Shown here piece after piece: positions 8,690-16,628 of a stretch of DNA of 64,000 bases (positions are counted from its first letter, which is position 1; each line of letters starts with the position of its first letter). The translations under genes were made by a program, and so were the position numbers. The notes beneath the pieces were generated by a model. That model did not search any database, was not told the DNA's origin, and saw only the letters and a list, made by a program, of their open reading frames with translations. The DNA is from Thermoflexaceae bacterium (GTDB taxonomy: Bacteria > Chloroflexota > Dehalococcoidia > Tepidiformales > Tepidiformaceae): positions 992,001 through 1,056,000 of the forward strand of contig JABTUD010000002.1 of the NCBI GenBank assembly GCA_015075555.1, given 5' to 3'.

Positions 8690-9544
8690 TCAACCGATCC
8701 TGTTGGCGCGAAGGTCGGCGAGGATTTCCGAGGCGATGCGGCCGGGTGCTTCCTGGACGAGCCAGTGGCCCGCATCGAGCTCGACCAGGCGGTAGGGGCC
8801 GGTCATGAAGTGCACGGCCCCTTCGACAGCGGTCCGCCCGATTGCCATGTCGCGGTTGCCCCAGATGAGCAGGGTGGGTGTGTCAACGGGGCCAAAGAGC
8901 ACTTCGGGGTCGGTGGGGTCGATGCCGCGGGAACCGCGGTACCAGTTGAGGGCGGCGGCGAGCGCGCCCGGCTGACGGAAGACGGAGAGGTATTCCTCCA
9001 CTTCCACGGGCGCGCTTTCGGACCAGATGCGCTTCAGGCCCGCGAAGTCATCGGCAGATAGGGCAGCCTCAGCGACGCCGGGCTCCTGGAAGAAGGTGAT
9101 GTACTGGCTCATCTGGCGCTGGCCGGCGTCGTTGCGGATTGCCGAGCCAAATGAGGCGATGTGGGGCACGGATAGCGCGGTCCAGCTGGCAATGCGGGCC
9201 GGGGCGAGCGCAACGGCCGCCCAGCCGGCGCCGGCTCCCCAGTCGTGGCCGATGAGGTGGAAGCGGCCTAAGCCACAGGCATCGGCGATGGCAAAGACGT
9301 CCATGCCGATGGCGCGGTAGCTGTAGCTGGAGATGCCTTCGGGGCGCGCGCCGGGGCTGTAGCCGCGCTGGTCGGGAGCGACGCAGCGGTAACCGGCTGC
9401 TTCGAGCGCAGGCAGCAGGCCGGCCCACATGTGGGATGTTTCGGGGAAGCCGTGCAGGAGGATGACCGGCTCGCCTGCTTCGCCGGCGAAGCGGCAGCGG
9501 AAGGTCATCCCGTTGGCCTGGATCTCACCGATGGTGGTGGGCAT
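8690..9544 (-). CDS. Alpha/beta hydrolase (epoxide hydrolase-like)
   Basis: A 284-residue alpha/beta hydrolase. The oxyanion region is VILLHGFPETSHMW near residue 28. The nucleophile elbow is LIGHDWGAGAGW (Asp as nucleophile, about residue 103), as in epoxide hydrolases and haloalkane dehalogenases rather than serine esterases. The catalytic His is in LVELDAGHWLVQEAP near the C-terminus. The ATG is preceded by GGAGGGA at a good distance. The 14-base motif shared with the MarR gene region lies in its leader. The real substrate is unknown. Confidence 0.88.
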   Translation of the reverse strand: MPTTIGEIQANGMTFRCRFAGEAGEPVILLHGFPETSHMWAGLLPALEAAGYRCVAPDQRGYSPGARPEGISSYSYRAIGMDVFAIADACGLGRFHLIGHDWGAGAGWAAVALAPARIASWTALSVPHIASFGSAIRNDAGQRQMSQYITFFQEPGVAEAALSADDFAGLKRIWSESAPVEVEEYLSVFRQPGALAAALNWYRGSRGIDPTDPEVLFGPVDTPTLLIWGNRDMAIGRTAVEGAVHFMTGPYRLVELDAGHWLVQEAPGRIASEILADLRANRIG

Positions 9545-9555
9545 GGCTCCCTCCG

Positions 9556-9569
9556 TAGATCAACTTCGT
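9556..9569. promoter_or_regulatory. 14-base motif, copy 2 (possible operator)
   Basis: Identical to TAGATCAACTTCGT at 3125-3138. It lies 11 bases upstream of the alpha/beta hydrolase start and just before its ribosome site, and about 97 bases before the divergent small acidic gene at 9666. A protein bound here would block transcription or translation of the hydrolase. Confidence 0.3.
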
Positions 9570-9665
9570 TCGCCGGATTGTACAGCCTGGGGGCTTCAGG
9601 ACCGGGAGGCAAAGCGCTCCCGGGTCGTCGTCGCTCCCCCGGTGCTATTCTCTGGAGAAGCACCC

Positions 9666-9917
9666 ATGCCTGACCTTCCGCATACGCCGCAAGGAGACTC
9701 CACCGCGATACCCGACGACGAGGAGGCGCTCGCCCGCTGGGTGATGGAGGAGTACGCGGCGGAGCAAAGGCTTGAGGAGCTGCAGGCGGCATCGCTTCTT
9801 GCACTGCGCGAGCTGAGACGGAATCTGCCGCCAGGCGATGAGCCGGGCACGTTCGTCGAAGACCATCCCGGCCTTTCCGGGTGGCTCGAAGGGGGGGATG
9901 GGGCCCGGGTACAATGA
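9666..9917 (+). CDS. Small acidic hypothetical protein
   Basis: An 83-residue acidic protein with no recognised domain. Its centre (about residues 20-55: DDEEALARWVMEEYAAEQRLEELQAASLLALRELRR) looks like one long amphipathic helix and could form a coiled coil or bind a partner. GGAGAAG lies a few bases before the ATG. It is followed after 4 bases by the ORF that the insertion element has split, so the two may once have been an operon. The call rests on the ribosome site, the coding-like composition and position. Confidence 0.55.
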   Translation: MPDLPHTPQGDSTAIPDDEEALARWVMEEYAAEQRLEELQAASLLALRELRRNLPPGDEPGTFVEDHPGLSGWLEGGDGARVQ

Positions 9918-9921
9918 AGCG

Positions 9922-10005
9922 ATGCGCGAACCCCGGGTGACGCATGATCCCGAGGCTGAGACGCTTGAGGCCAAGGCCCGGCGGTTCCAATCCCTGAGCG
10001 TCTAG
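9922..10005 (+). pseudogene. 5' part of small ORF interrupted by the insertion element
   Basis: Encodes MREPRVTHDPEAETLEAKARRFQSLSV and then reads into a TAG formed at the left end of the insertion element. The rest resumes after the right end at 11354 in the same phase (ERMAIFCELTAPILENNPRI), giving together the pattern of a 65-70-residue small protein. If the CTAG at each junction is collapsed to one copy, a TAG codon remains at the joint, so either the gene was already broken or the joint is not clean. Confidence 0.6.
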
Positions 10006-10016
10006 CAGGGTGTTGA
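10003..10016 (+). repeat. Left terminal inverted repeat of the insertion element
   Basis: TAGCAGGGTGTTGA, the exact reverse complement of 11339-11352. One further matching base on each side makes both ends CTAG, so the target probably was, or created, a CTAG. Confidence 0.85.
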
Positions 10017-10085
10017 AAAGCTCGCCCGCGCATATGGCATAGGCAGATGATCAGTTACCCTCCGGGGAGCGGACGGAGGGTGACC

Positions 10086-11170
10086 ATGCGCGGACGGACT
10101 GACCCACAGGCGAAGATGCTCTTCGGAGTGACGGCGGAGGACTTCGTACCCGCCAACCACCCCATCCGTCGGGTGCGGGCGCTGGTCGATGCCCTGTTGG
10201 AGGCGCTCTCGCCCGAACTCACGGCGATGCACTCGTCCTGGGCTGCTTACTGGTGCCGCCCGAGCACCTGATCAAGGGCACCTCCTCATGGCGCTCTACC
10301 ACCTCCGCCTGAGCGCCAGTGGTCCGCGAACGGCCCCAGTACGACCTCCTCGCGCGCGGTTCCTGGGCCTCAATATCACCGACGCCGCCTTCGACCACCC
10401 ACCTTCTCCAAGAACCGCAAGCGTCATCCTCGAGGGCGGCCGGCCGAGGGCCCTGGGCGAAGTCGTGCGCGAGGTTCCTGCGCGCCACCTCGTGAGCGAA
10501 GACCATTTCAGCGTGGACGGAACTCTTCAGGCCTGGCCCTCGCAGAAGAGCGTGCGTCCCGCGAGGAGGAGCAGCCCCGCGCGGGGTGCCGGTGGTGGAT
10601 TTAACGCAGAGGTGGACCATGCGCCAGCAGCGCAAGAACGACACCCACGTCTCCACCACCTGACCCGGAGGCACGGCTGGCCCGCAAGGGCAACGGCAAG
10701 GAGGCGAAGCTCTGCTTCGCTTACTTACCCACTGATGGAGAACCGCAACGGCCTCATCGTCGATGTCCCCGTCACCGAGGCGACGGGGACGGCTGATCGC
10801 GAGGCCGCGCTTGGTGATGCTCGACTGGCGGACCCGCCCGGGGTAGGGCGACACTGGCGCAGACAGGGTTACGACACGAAGGCGTTCGCGTTGAAGCCCT
10901 CCGCCAGCGGGACGTGACGCCGCACGTCGCCCAGAACAACACCAACCGCCGGAGTGCCATCGACGGTCGCAACGACCCGGCACGCGGTTACGCAGTCAGC
11001 CGTCCAGGATCCGCAAGCGCATCGAGGAGCGCTTCATGCTGGATGAAGACGGTGGGCGGCGGAGGAAGCGCTACATCGGAAGGGCGAAGAACCAACTCTG
11101 GGCCACGCGTTCGACCGCCATCGCCTTCAACCTCACCCGCATGGCCAACCTGAGGCCCAGTGCCGCCTGA
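10086..11170 (+). pseudogene. Frameshifted transposase (DUF772 plus DDE domain)
   Basis: The N-terminus (MRGRTDPQAKMLFGVTAEDF, then VPANHPIRRVRALVDALLEAL) is the DUF772 domain of IS5/IS1182-type transposases. Downstream pieces appear in different frames: FLGLNITDAAFDHP, HLVSEDHFSVDGTL (first catalytic Asp), LMENRNGLIVDVPVTEATGTA, RQGYDTKAF (second Asp), VTPHVAQNNTNRRSAIDGR, and near the end RIRKRIEE and WMKTVGG (Glu region). At least three frame changes are needed to join them, so the gene is dead. Confidence 0.88.
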
Positions 11171-11338
11171 GCTGTCGACCCTGGCTGCCCTGGACCCCCG
11201 GAAGACCGGGAGGTACCCCTGAGGGGCATTCCACTCCCCTTCCACCAGGTCCGACCAGCCACGCCAACTGCTGCGTACCGGCCCAACACGAGGGCCGCGG
11301 CCTTACGGGCGTCCCCACCACGCGGGGCGCGTCACTGG

Positions 11339-11352
11339 TCAACACCCTGCTA
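11339..11352 (-). repeat. Right terminal inverted repeat of the insertion element
   Basis: TCAACACCCTGCTA on the plus strand, the exact reverse complement of 10003-10016. Confidence 0.85.
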
Positions 11353-11353
11353 G

Positions 11354-11479
11354 GAGCGGATGGCCATCTTCTGCGAACTGACGGCGCCGATTCTCGAGAA
11401 CAACCCGCGAATCATGGACGTGAACCGTGCTCCACCAGTACCAGGACGCATTCGCATCCTCACGCTCCCGGGGCGTTGA
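11354..11479 (+). pseudogene. 3' part of small ORF interrupted by the insertion element
   Basis: Continues in the phase of the 9922-10005 fragment: ERMAIFCELTAPILENNPRI, then MDVNRAPPVPGRIRILTLPGR and a stop. The ending in a basic, Pro-rich tail (PGRIRxLxLPxR) suggests this is a natural C-terminus. It overlaps the start of the nucleotidyltransferase-like remnant, an arrangement suggesting a former two-gene unit of small partner plus nucleotidyltransferase. An ATG at 11360 could allow internal initiation, but no ribosome site is visible. Confidence 0.55.
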
Positions 11480-11597
11480 ATACGTGGCGATTACCGGCAT
11501 CACCGCCATTCTTCACGGCGTCCCGCGCGCGGCGTTCGACCTCCTGGACGTCGCCCTCTTGCGAGGCGAGAGGGCGCAATTGCCGGTCTTCCTGGCC
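11427..11597 (+). pseudogene. Remnant of a nucleotidyltransferase-like gene
   Basis: The segment encodes RGVEYVAITGITAILHGVPRAAFDL, which matches the N-terminal pattern of AbiEii/MNT-type nucleotidyltransferases (GVxYVxIGGxAAxLHGxPRxTxDLDxxI). After FDL the expected DxD metal motif is disturbed (LLDVALL) and similarity ends. The frame then runs into the 3' end of the oppositely oriented ThDP enzyme gene. It is best read as a truncated relic of a toxin- or abortive-infection-like gene next to the insertion element. Confidence 0.5.
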
Positions 11598-13250
11598 TCA
11601 GCGCGTGTGCCAGGCGAACTCCTGGGGTCTTCGCTGGCTGCGGGGGTTGATCATGATGTTGACAATGGTGGGGACCGGCGCTGATAGCGCTTCGGAGAGT
11701 GCGGGGCCGAGCCCGGCGGGCGTCTCCACGAAGTAGCCCTTGCCGCCGAAGGCTTCGATGATGCGCTCATAGCGGGCGTTGGGCGTGTAGGCCGTGGGTG
11801 GGATACGCGTCGGGTCGAGCTTGCCGGGTCCGCCACCAATACCGTTGTTGTTGATGATGATGAACGTGATGGGCAGGCCGTAGCGGCAGGCTACCTCAAC
11901 TTCCATGCCGCTGAAGCCGAAAGCGGAGTCACCTTCGACGGCCACGACTTTCTTGTCCGGGTGAACGGCGGCAGCGGCGATGGCAAAGCCGAGGCCGACG
12001 CCCATAGTCCCGAATGTGCCAGCGTCGAGCCGGTGGCGCGGCAGGAAGTTGGGCAGCACGGTGCGGCCGATGTCCATGGTGTTCGCGCCTTCGCTGCAGA
12101 TGACGGCGTCGCGGGGGAGCAGGTCGCGGATCTCGCGCAGCACGCGGTAGTAGCCCATGGGCACGGTGTCGTCGTTCAGCATCGCTTCGGTTGCCTGGCG
12201 GTTTGCCTCGATCTTGCCGCGAAGGCCGGTCCACCAGGTGGTTTCGGCGGGGTACTGCCACGGGGAGACCTGGAGGGCGCCGTTGAGCTGGCCGGCGACG
12301 GCCCTGAGGTCGCCCACGAGCGCGACCTCGGTGGGGACGTTGGTGCCAATCTCCTCGGGGGCGATATCGGCCTGGATGACACGCACGCCCTCGGCCCAGC
12401 GGGGCGGGAGACCGAAGTGCATTATCCAGTTGAGCCGGGCGCCTAGCAGGAGGACGAGGTCTGCATTCTGGAGAGCGTACGAGCGCGCGGGCGCGACCGA
12501 GAGGGGATGGTCATCGGGAAGGACGCCCTTGCCCATGGGCGAGGCGAGGTAGGGCAGCTGCGCCGCTTCGATGAAGGCGCGGACCTCGCTCTCGGCCCGG
12601 GCATAGGCAGCGCCTTTCCCGACGATGACGAGCGGCCGTGCAGCCGATCGGAGAGCGGCAAGGGCGCGCTGCACGGCTTCGGGATCGGCGAAGGTACGGG
12701 GCGGCTCGGGGCAGGGCGGGGGGAACCGGAGCAGATCCTCTTCCACCTGAGCCCCAATGATGTCCCCGGGGAGGTCGAGATAGGCGGCCCCGGGGCGTCC
12801 GTAGATGGTGGAGCGCACAGCCTGCTCTATGTAGAAGGGAAGGCGGGCCGTGCTCTCGGGGCGTGCGACGTACTTCGAAAACGGGCGCGCCGCCTCCACC
12901 TGTGGCGCCTCCTGGAACGCTCCCCGCCCGTTCTGGTAGGAGTCGTTTGCGCCACCGATCAGGATCATCGGCCAGCAGTTCGACCAGGCGTTGGCGAGGC
13001 CGGCGATGCCATGGACCATCCCGGGCCCGGAGACTGCCAGGCAGACACCAGGCCTGCCGGTGAGGTAGCCGGCGGCGCCCGCCGCATAGCTGGCCGCCTG
13101 TTCGTTGCGGAACCCGAAGTACTTGATGCCCTCCCGCTGGGCGGCGAAGGCGATCGGGATGACGGGGACGCCGACGACGCCAAACATGTACTCGACGCCC
13201 TGCTGCCTGAGGCTTCGGGCGATGATGGTTGCGCCGTCGATGGTGGCCAT
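11598..13250 (-). CDS. ThDP-dependent 2-hydroxyacyl-CoA lyase / oxalyl-CoA decarboxylase-like enzyme
   Basis: A 550-residue thiamine-diphosphate enzyme. It is strikingly close to human HACL1 as recalled: GVVGVPV near residue 25, IKYFGFRNEQAASYAAGAAGYLTGRPG (with the catalytic Glu), VSGPGMVHGIAGLANA, YGRPGAAYLDLPGD, LLGARLNWIMHFGLPPR, and EGANTMDIGRTVLPNFLPRH followed by GTFGTMGVGLGFAIAAA. The ThDP-Mg motif is VEGDSAFGFSGMEVE ending in NNNG. Family members cleave 2-hydroxyacyl-CoA to formyl-CoA plus aldehyde, or decarboxylate oxalyl-CoA. No formyl-CoA transferase lies nearby, which favours the lyase activity. The next gene is an enoyl-CoA hydratase. Confidence 0.88.
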   Translation of the reverse strand: MATIDGATIIARSLRQQGVEYMFGVVGVPVIPIAFAAQREGIKYFGFRNEQAASYAAGAAGYLTGRPGVCLAVSGPGMVHGIAGLANAWSNCWPMILIGGANDSYQNGRGAFQEAPQVEAARPFSKYVARPESTARLPFYIEQAVRSTIYGRPGAAYLDLPGDIIGAQVEEDLLRFPPPCPEPPRTFADPEAVQRALAALRSAARPLVIVGKGAAYARAESEVRAFIEAAQLPYLASPMGKGVLPDDHPLSVAPARSYALQNADLVLLLGARLNWIMHFGLPPRWAEGVRVIQADIAPEEIGTNVPTEVALVGDLRAVAGQLNGALQVSPWQYPAETTWWTGLRGKIEANRQATEAMLNDDTVPMGYYRVLREIRDLLPRDAVICSEGANTMDIGRTVLPNFLPRHRLDAGTFGTMGVGLGFAIAAAAVHPDKKVVAVEGDSAFGFSGMEVEVACRYGLPITFIIINNNGIGGGPGKLDPTRIPPTAYTPNARYERIIEAFGGKGYFVETPAGLGPALSEALSAPVPTIVNIMINPRSQRRPQEFAWHTR

Positions 13251-13301
13251 GGGGTCGCTCCGGGGTTCAGATGGGAGCGATCATACAGGCGAAGCAGGGG
13301 C

Positions 13302-14102
13302 TCAGGCGTCGCGCCACTGAGGGTCGCGCTTCTCGAACCAGGCGTGGCGGGCTTCGGTAGCATCGGCGGTCTGGCTGGCGAGGGCCTGGTTGCGGTTTTC
13401 CAGCTTCAGGGCGTTTTCGAGCGAGATGCCAGTGACGGTCTCGTTGAGCACTTCCTTGGCGAGCCTGAGCCCCAGGGGGCTTGAGCGGCGGGCCCACTCG
13501 TTCGCCATCGCGATGGCGGCCGGCAGCAGCTCCTCACGCGGGACGATGCGCGTGAGGAGCCCGATCTCCTTCGCCTCGGCGGCATCGACGATGCGGCCGG
13601 AGTAGATCATGTCCGCGGCGCAGGCGCTTCCGACGATCTTCGGAAGGTGGTAGGAACTGCCCACATCGCAGCCGCTCAGGCCAAGGTTGACGTAGGAGCA
13701 GGCGAAACGCGCCTCGGGGGTGCCAAGGCGGACATCGGAGGCGACTGCAATGGATAGGCCACCCCCCGTGGCGGGGCCGTTCACCGCTGCCACTAAGGGC
13801 TGAGGGCAACGCCGCATCTTCACGACCAGGTCAGCGATGTCTTCCTGGAAGGTGTAGAGGTCCTGGACCGGACCGGCGCCCGGCTGCCACTGCGCGGGCT
13901 CGGCCTTGAGGTCGAGCCCGGCACAGAAGCCGCGACCGGAGCCGGTGACAACGATCACGCGGCAGGGGTAGTCGCGATGGCGATCGTCAAAGAACTGGCG
14001 CAGCTCACGGAGCATGGTGTGGTCAATGGCGTTGAGCCGTTCGGGACGGCTGAGGGTGAGAATCCCAACCGGGCCGAGGCGTTCGAAGAGCAGTGTTTCC
14101 AT
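13302..14102 (-). CDS. Enoyl-CoA hydratase/isomerase family protein
   Basis: A 266-residue crotonase-fold protein. The oxyanion-hole segments are GRGFCAGLDLKAE (about residue 57) and AAVNGPATGGGLSIAVASDVRLG (about 103). The usual catalytic Glu region follows at LGLSGCDVGSSYHLPKIVG, where the first Glu position is Cys/Asp-rich rather than the classical PExG, so hydratase activity is not certain. It ends about 50 bases before the ThDP enzyme gene on the same strand and may act with it on hydroxyacyl- or enoyl-CoA substrates. Confidence 0.88.
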   Translation of the reverse strand: METLLFERLGPVGILTLSRPERLNAIDHTMLRELRQFFDDRHRDYPCRVIVVTGSGRGFCAGLDLKAEPAQWQPGAGPVQDLYTFQEDIADLVVKMRRCPQPLVAAVNGPATGGGLSIAVASDVRLGTPEARFACSYVNLGLSGCDVGSSYHLPKIVGSACAADMIYSGRIVDAAEAKEIGLLTRIVPREELLPAAIAMANEWARRSSPLGLRLAKEVLNETVTGISLENALKLENRNQALASQTADATEARHAWFEKRDPQWRDA

Positions 14103-14144
14103 GGCCGTCAGTGTGAGTGAGTGAGCACGCGAACGCTACACAGG

Positions 14145-15398
14145 TCAGGGGAGCGACCGCACGGGACGGAGGAAGAGGACCGCGATGACGCCGATCGCGG
14201 CCACGACGGCGCCGCTCGTTACGATTGCTTCGCGCGGGCCAAAGAGCGATGTCAGCGCGCCAGCCTGCGCGTAGCCGATGGGCGCCGCCGCCGCAAAGGA
14301 GAGGGCGTACATGCTCATGACCCGGCCCATCATTTCCTTTGAGGTCGCCTCCTGAAGGAGGCTCACCACCAGGTTGATGAAGAGCGCGGCGCCCAGCCCC
14401 CAGAACACAAGCACGGCCATGGCCATCTCCACGGAGTTGCTGAGCCCATAGGCGATGAACGTCACCCCGCCGGCAAACACGGAGCCGGTAAGCAGCAGGC
14501 CCCGCCGCGACAGAGGCCGCAGGGTCATGAGGACTGATCCTGCCAGCACGCCAATGCCAAAGCAGCCCATGAAGAGTCCGACAAAGGCGTCGCGCGCATC
14601 GAAGGCGTCCTGGACCATCAGGACCACGGTCACCGAAAGGGGCCCGATGAAGAAGAGCGGCGGCAGTGCCGCGAGGAAAAGCAACCCCCGCAGAACTGGC
14701 GAATGCCAGGCGTACCGCAGACCCTCGGCCAGGTCCTTGCGGATTGAATTGCCGCTTGGTACGGGACGATCGGTGGCAATACGGGAGTAGATGGCTGCCC
14801 CGGCCGCAAGAAGGGCGACCTCAGCAGCGAATCCCGCCGTCAGCCCGATTCCATCAGCCAGCAGGCCGCCGGCCATTGGCCCCAGGAAGTGAGCGGACGC
14901 CATGAACGCTACTGTCCCGAGGATGATCCCGTTCTGCAGTTGCGACGGGCCGAGCATCTGCGGAACCATGCTCTGGCGCGCGGGCTGGGTGAACGCTGCT
15001 GCCGACCCAACGACCCCGGCAAGGATGAACACCGGCCAGACCTGCCCGACGTTTCCTGCCGACAGGAGCACATAGCACAGCGACACGACAGCCGCGACCG
15101 CGTAGGTCCTGACGAGGATTCGGCGCCGCTCGAACCGGTCGGCGATGACGCCCCCGAACAGGGCCAGGAACACCCCGGGCAACGCCGCGCACACCAGAGC
15201 CGCGGCGATCGCGACCGCACGCCGGTCATCGCTCACCCGGGCGGTAATGAAGAGCGGTACGGTCACCACCTGGATTCCCGTACCCATCGCAGAAACCACT
15301 GAGGCCGACCACCAGCGGCGGTAGTTCTGCACCAGGAAGGGATTGCGCGATTCGGGCGAGGGCGTGCTGGCGGCATAGTCCGGGGCGACGGTGGCCAT
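14145..15398 (-). CDS. MFS transporter, EntS-like (MFS_3)
   Basis: About 417 residues with roughly 12 hydrophobic segments. The motif GVIADRFERRRILVRTY near residue 95 is the MFS loop 2-3 signature (GxxaDrxxRRxxl), and the opening FLVQNYRRWWSASVVSAMGTGIQ is typical of the enterobactin-exporter-like branch. The ATG at 15398 (MATVAPDY) is preferred over a TTG three codons upstream. It is probably an efflux pump of unknown substrate in the cytoplasmic membrane. Neighbours give no hint of what it exports. Confidence 0.88.
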   Translation of the reverse strand: MATVAPDYAASTPSPESRNPFLVQNYRRWWSASVVSAMGTGIQVVTVPLFITARVSDDRRAVAIAAALVCAALPGVFLALFGGVIADRFERRRILVRTYAVAAVVSLCYVLLSAGNVGQVWPVFILAGVVGSAAAFTQPARQSMVPQMLGPSQLQNGIILGTVAFMASAHFLGPMAGGLLADGIGLTAGFAAEVALLAAGAAIYSRIATDRPVPSGNSIRKDLAEGLRYAWHSPVLRGLLFLAALPPLFFIGPLSVTVVLMVQDAFDARDAFVGLFMGCFGIGVLAGSVLMTLRPLSRRGLLLTGSVFAGGVTFIAYGLSNSVEMAMAVLVFWGLGAALFINLVVSLLQEATSKEMMGRVMSMYALSFAAAAPIGYAQAGALTSLFGPREAIVTSGAVVAAIGVIAVLFLRPVRSLP

Positions 15399-15508
15399 GG
15401 GCGGCAATTGTACGGCAGCGGTGGCCGGTGCGTTTCGTGACGCTACTCATTGCGATCGGGTGACAGCCGCGCCAATATGGCGGGGCTACCAAACAGGGAG
15501 GGGAAACA

Positions 15509-16339
15509 ATGACTGACGTGCTTTTCGAGAAGAGGTCCGACGGAGTGGGCCTTATCACCCTCAACCGTCCTGAGAGCCTCAACGCGATGGGCGGGAGGCT
15601 CATCCCGATGCTTGGCGAATACCTCGCCGAGTGCGAGGGCGACCGCGAGGTGCGCTGCGTCGCCATCACGGGGGCGGGCCGGGCATTCTGCGCAGGGGGC
15701 GATGTGAAGGGCATGCAGGCGCGAAACGAAGGCGGGACGGGTGGGGCCGAGCGCCCGCGGGAGAACTTCGCCGCCGCCTTCGAGGTCCAGGTGCGCGAGC
15801 TTCGGGCGGCCCAGGATGCGGTGAGCCTGCGGCTGCACACGATGGGCAAGCCGACAGTTGCCCTTGTGAACGGGCACGCAGTGGGCGCGGGGATGAGCGT
15901 GGCGCTGGCGTGTGACCTGCGCATCTGCTCGGAGCGGGCGAAGTTCGGCACTGCTTTTCGCAACGTGGGGTTGAGCGGCGACTTCGGCGGCAGCCACTTC
16001 CTGCAGCGGCTCGTGGGCGCCGGGGTCGCGAGAGAGCTGTACCTGACCGGCGAGGTCATCGATGCCGCGCGTGCGCTGGAACTGGGAATCGCTAACCGGG
16101 TGATCGCGGAAGAAAGGTTCATGGAGGAGGGCCTCGCCTTCTGCGCGAAGCTTGCCAAGGGGCCTACGGCGACCTACGCGAGGATGAAAGCGAACCTGAA
16201 CCTGGCGGAAACATCCACCCTGAAAGAGCTGCTGGACCAGGAGGCAACGCTCATGCGGCTGAGCGGCATGAGCAGCGACAGCCGGGAAGCGGTGAGGGCG
16301 TTCGTCGAGAAGCGGGAGCCGCGCTTCATCGGCGAGTAG
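15509..16339 (+). CDS. Enoyl-CoA hydratase/isomerase family protein
   Basis: A 276-residue crotonase-fold enzyme preceded by GGGAGGGG about 8 bases before the ATG. It has GAGRAFCAGGDVKGM near residue 57 and VALVNGHAVGAGMSVALACDLRI near 115, forming the CoA-thioester oxyanion hole. It also has FRNVGLSGDFGGSHFLQRLVG, where the classical catalytic Glu positions hold Ser-Gly-Asp. This active-site variant is common in less-studied family members, so the reaction cannot be named. It is divergent from the MFS gene and alone on its strand. Confidence 0.88.
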   Translation: MTDVLFEKRSDGVGLITLNRPESLNAMGGRLIPMLGEYLAECEGDREVRCVAITGAGRAFCAGGDVKGMQARNEGGTGGAERPRENFAAAFEVQVRELRAAQDAVSLRLHTMGKPTVALVNGHAVGAGMSVALACDLRICSERAKFGTAFRNVGLSGDFGGSHFLQRLVGAGVARELYLTGEVIDAARALELGIANRVIAEERFMEEGLAFCAKLAKGPTATYARMKANLNLAETSTLKELLDQEATLMRLSGMSSDSREAVRAFVEKREPRFIGE

Positions 16340-16628
16340 CGCGCTCCGGGCGCGCCGGGTCGCAAAGGGAGGGGGCGGCAGACGGCGCGACTGGCTCTTC
16401 CGGCCAGCAGGCGCACTCAGAACTTCAAGGCTGGGGAAGGAGCCCGGGGCCGGCAGGCCACCAGTTTCGGAGGGGGTTCACGCGCAAGCTCGCCGAGTCC
16501 CCGGGCATCGAGTATGCGCAGGCCTGGGGCCCACGCTCACGGGACTTATGGTGGCAGGCCGGGAAGAGGCGCGCAGGGGCCAGCCGGGGCAAAGGTGATG
16601 GACCGTCTGGCCCGAAAGGTGGCGCCGG

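Larger units (their letters stand above)
10003..11352 (+). mobile_element. Decayed insertion sequence, IS5/IS1182 type, about 1.35 kb
   Basis: Bounded by perfect 14-base inverted repeats and flanked by CTAG at both ends (10002-10005 and 11350-11353). CTAG targets are known for several IS5-superfamily and IS1182-type elements. The single transposase gene inside is on the plus strand and is broken by frameshifts, so the element is not autonomous. About 170 bases lie between the transposase stop and the right end; no gene is seen there. It split a small ORF whose halves flank it. Confidence 0.85.

Noticed and set aside
9596-10033. Minus-strand open frame across the small acidic gene
   Set aside because: It runs through the left end of the insertion element and opposite a plus-strand ORF with a ribosome site; its product is Pro/Arg/Ser-rich with no motif.
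16340-16628. Search for a structural RNA in the 289-base gap
   Set aside because: No tRNA arms, RNase P or SRP core motifs were seen; no coding frame with a ribosome site either. Nothing is called there.
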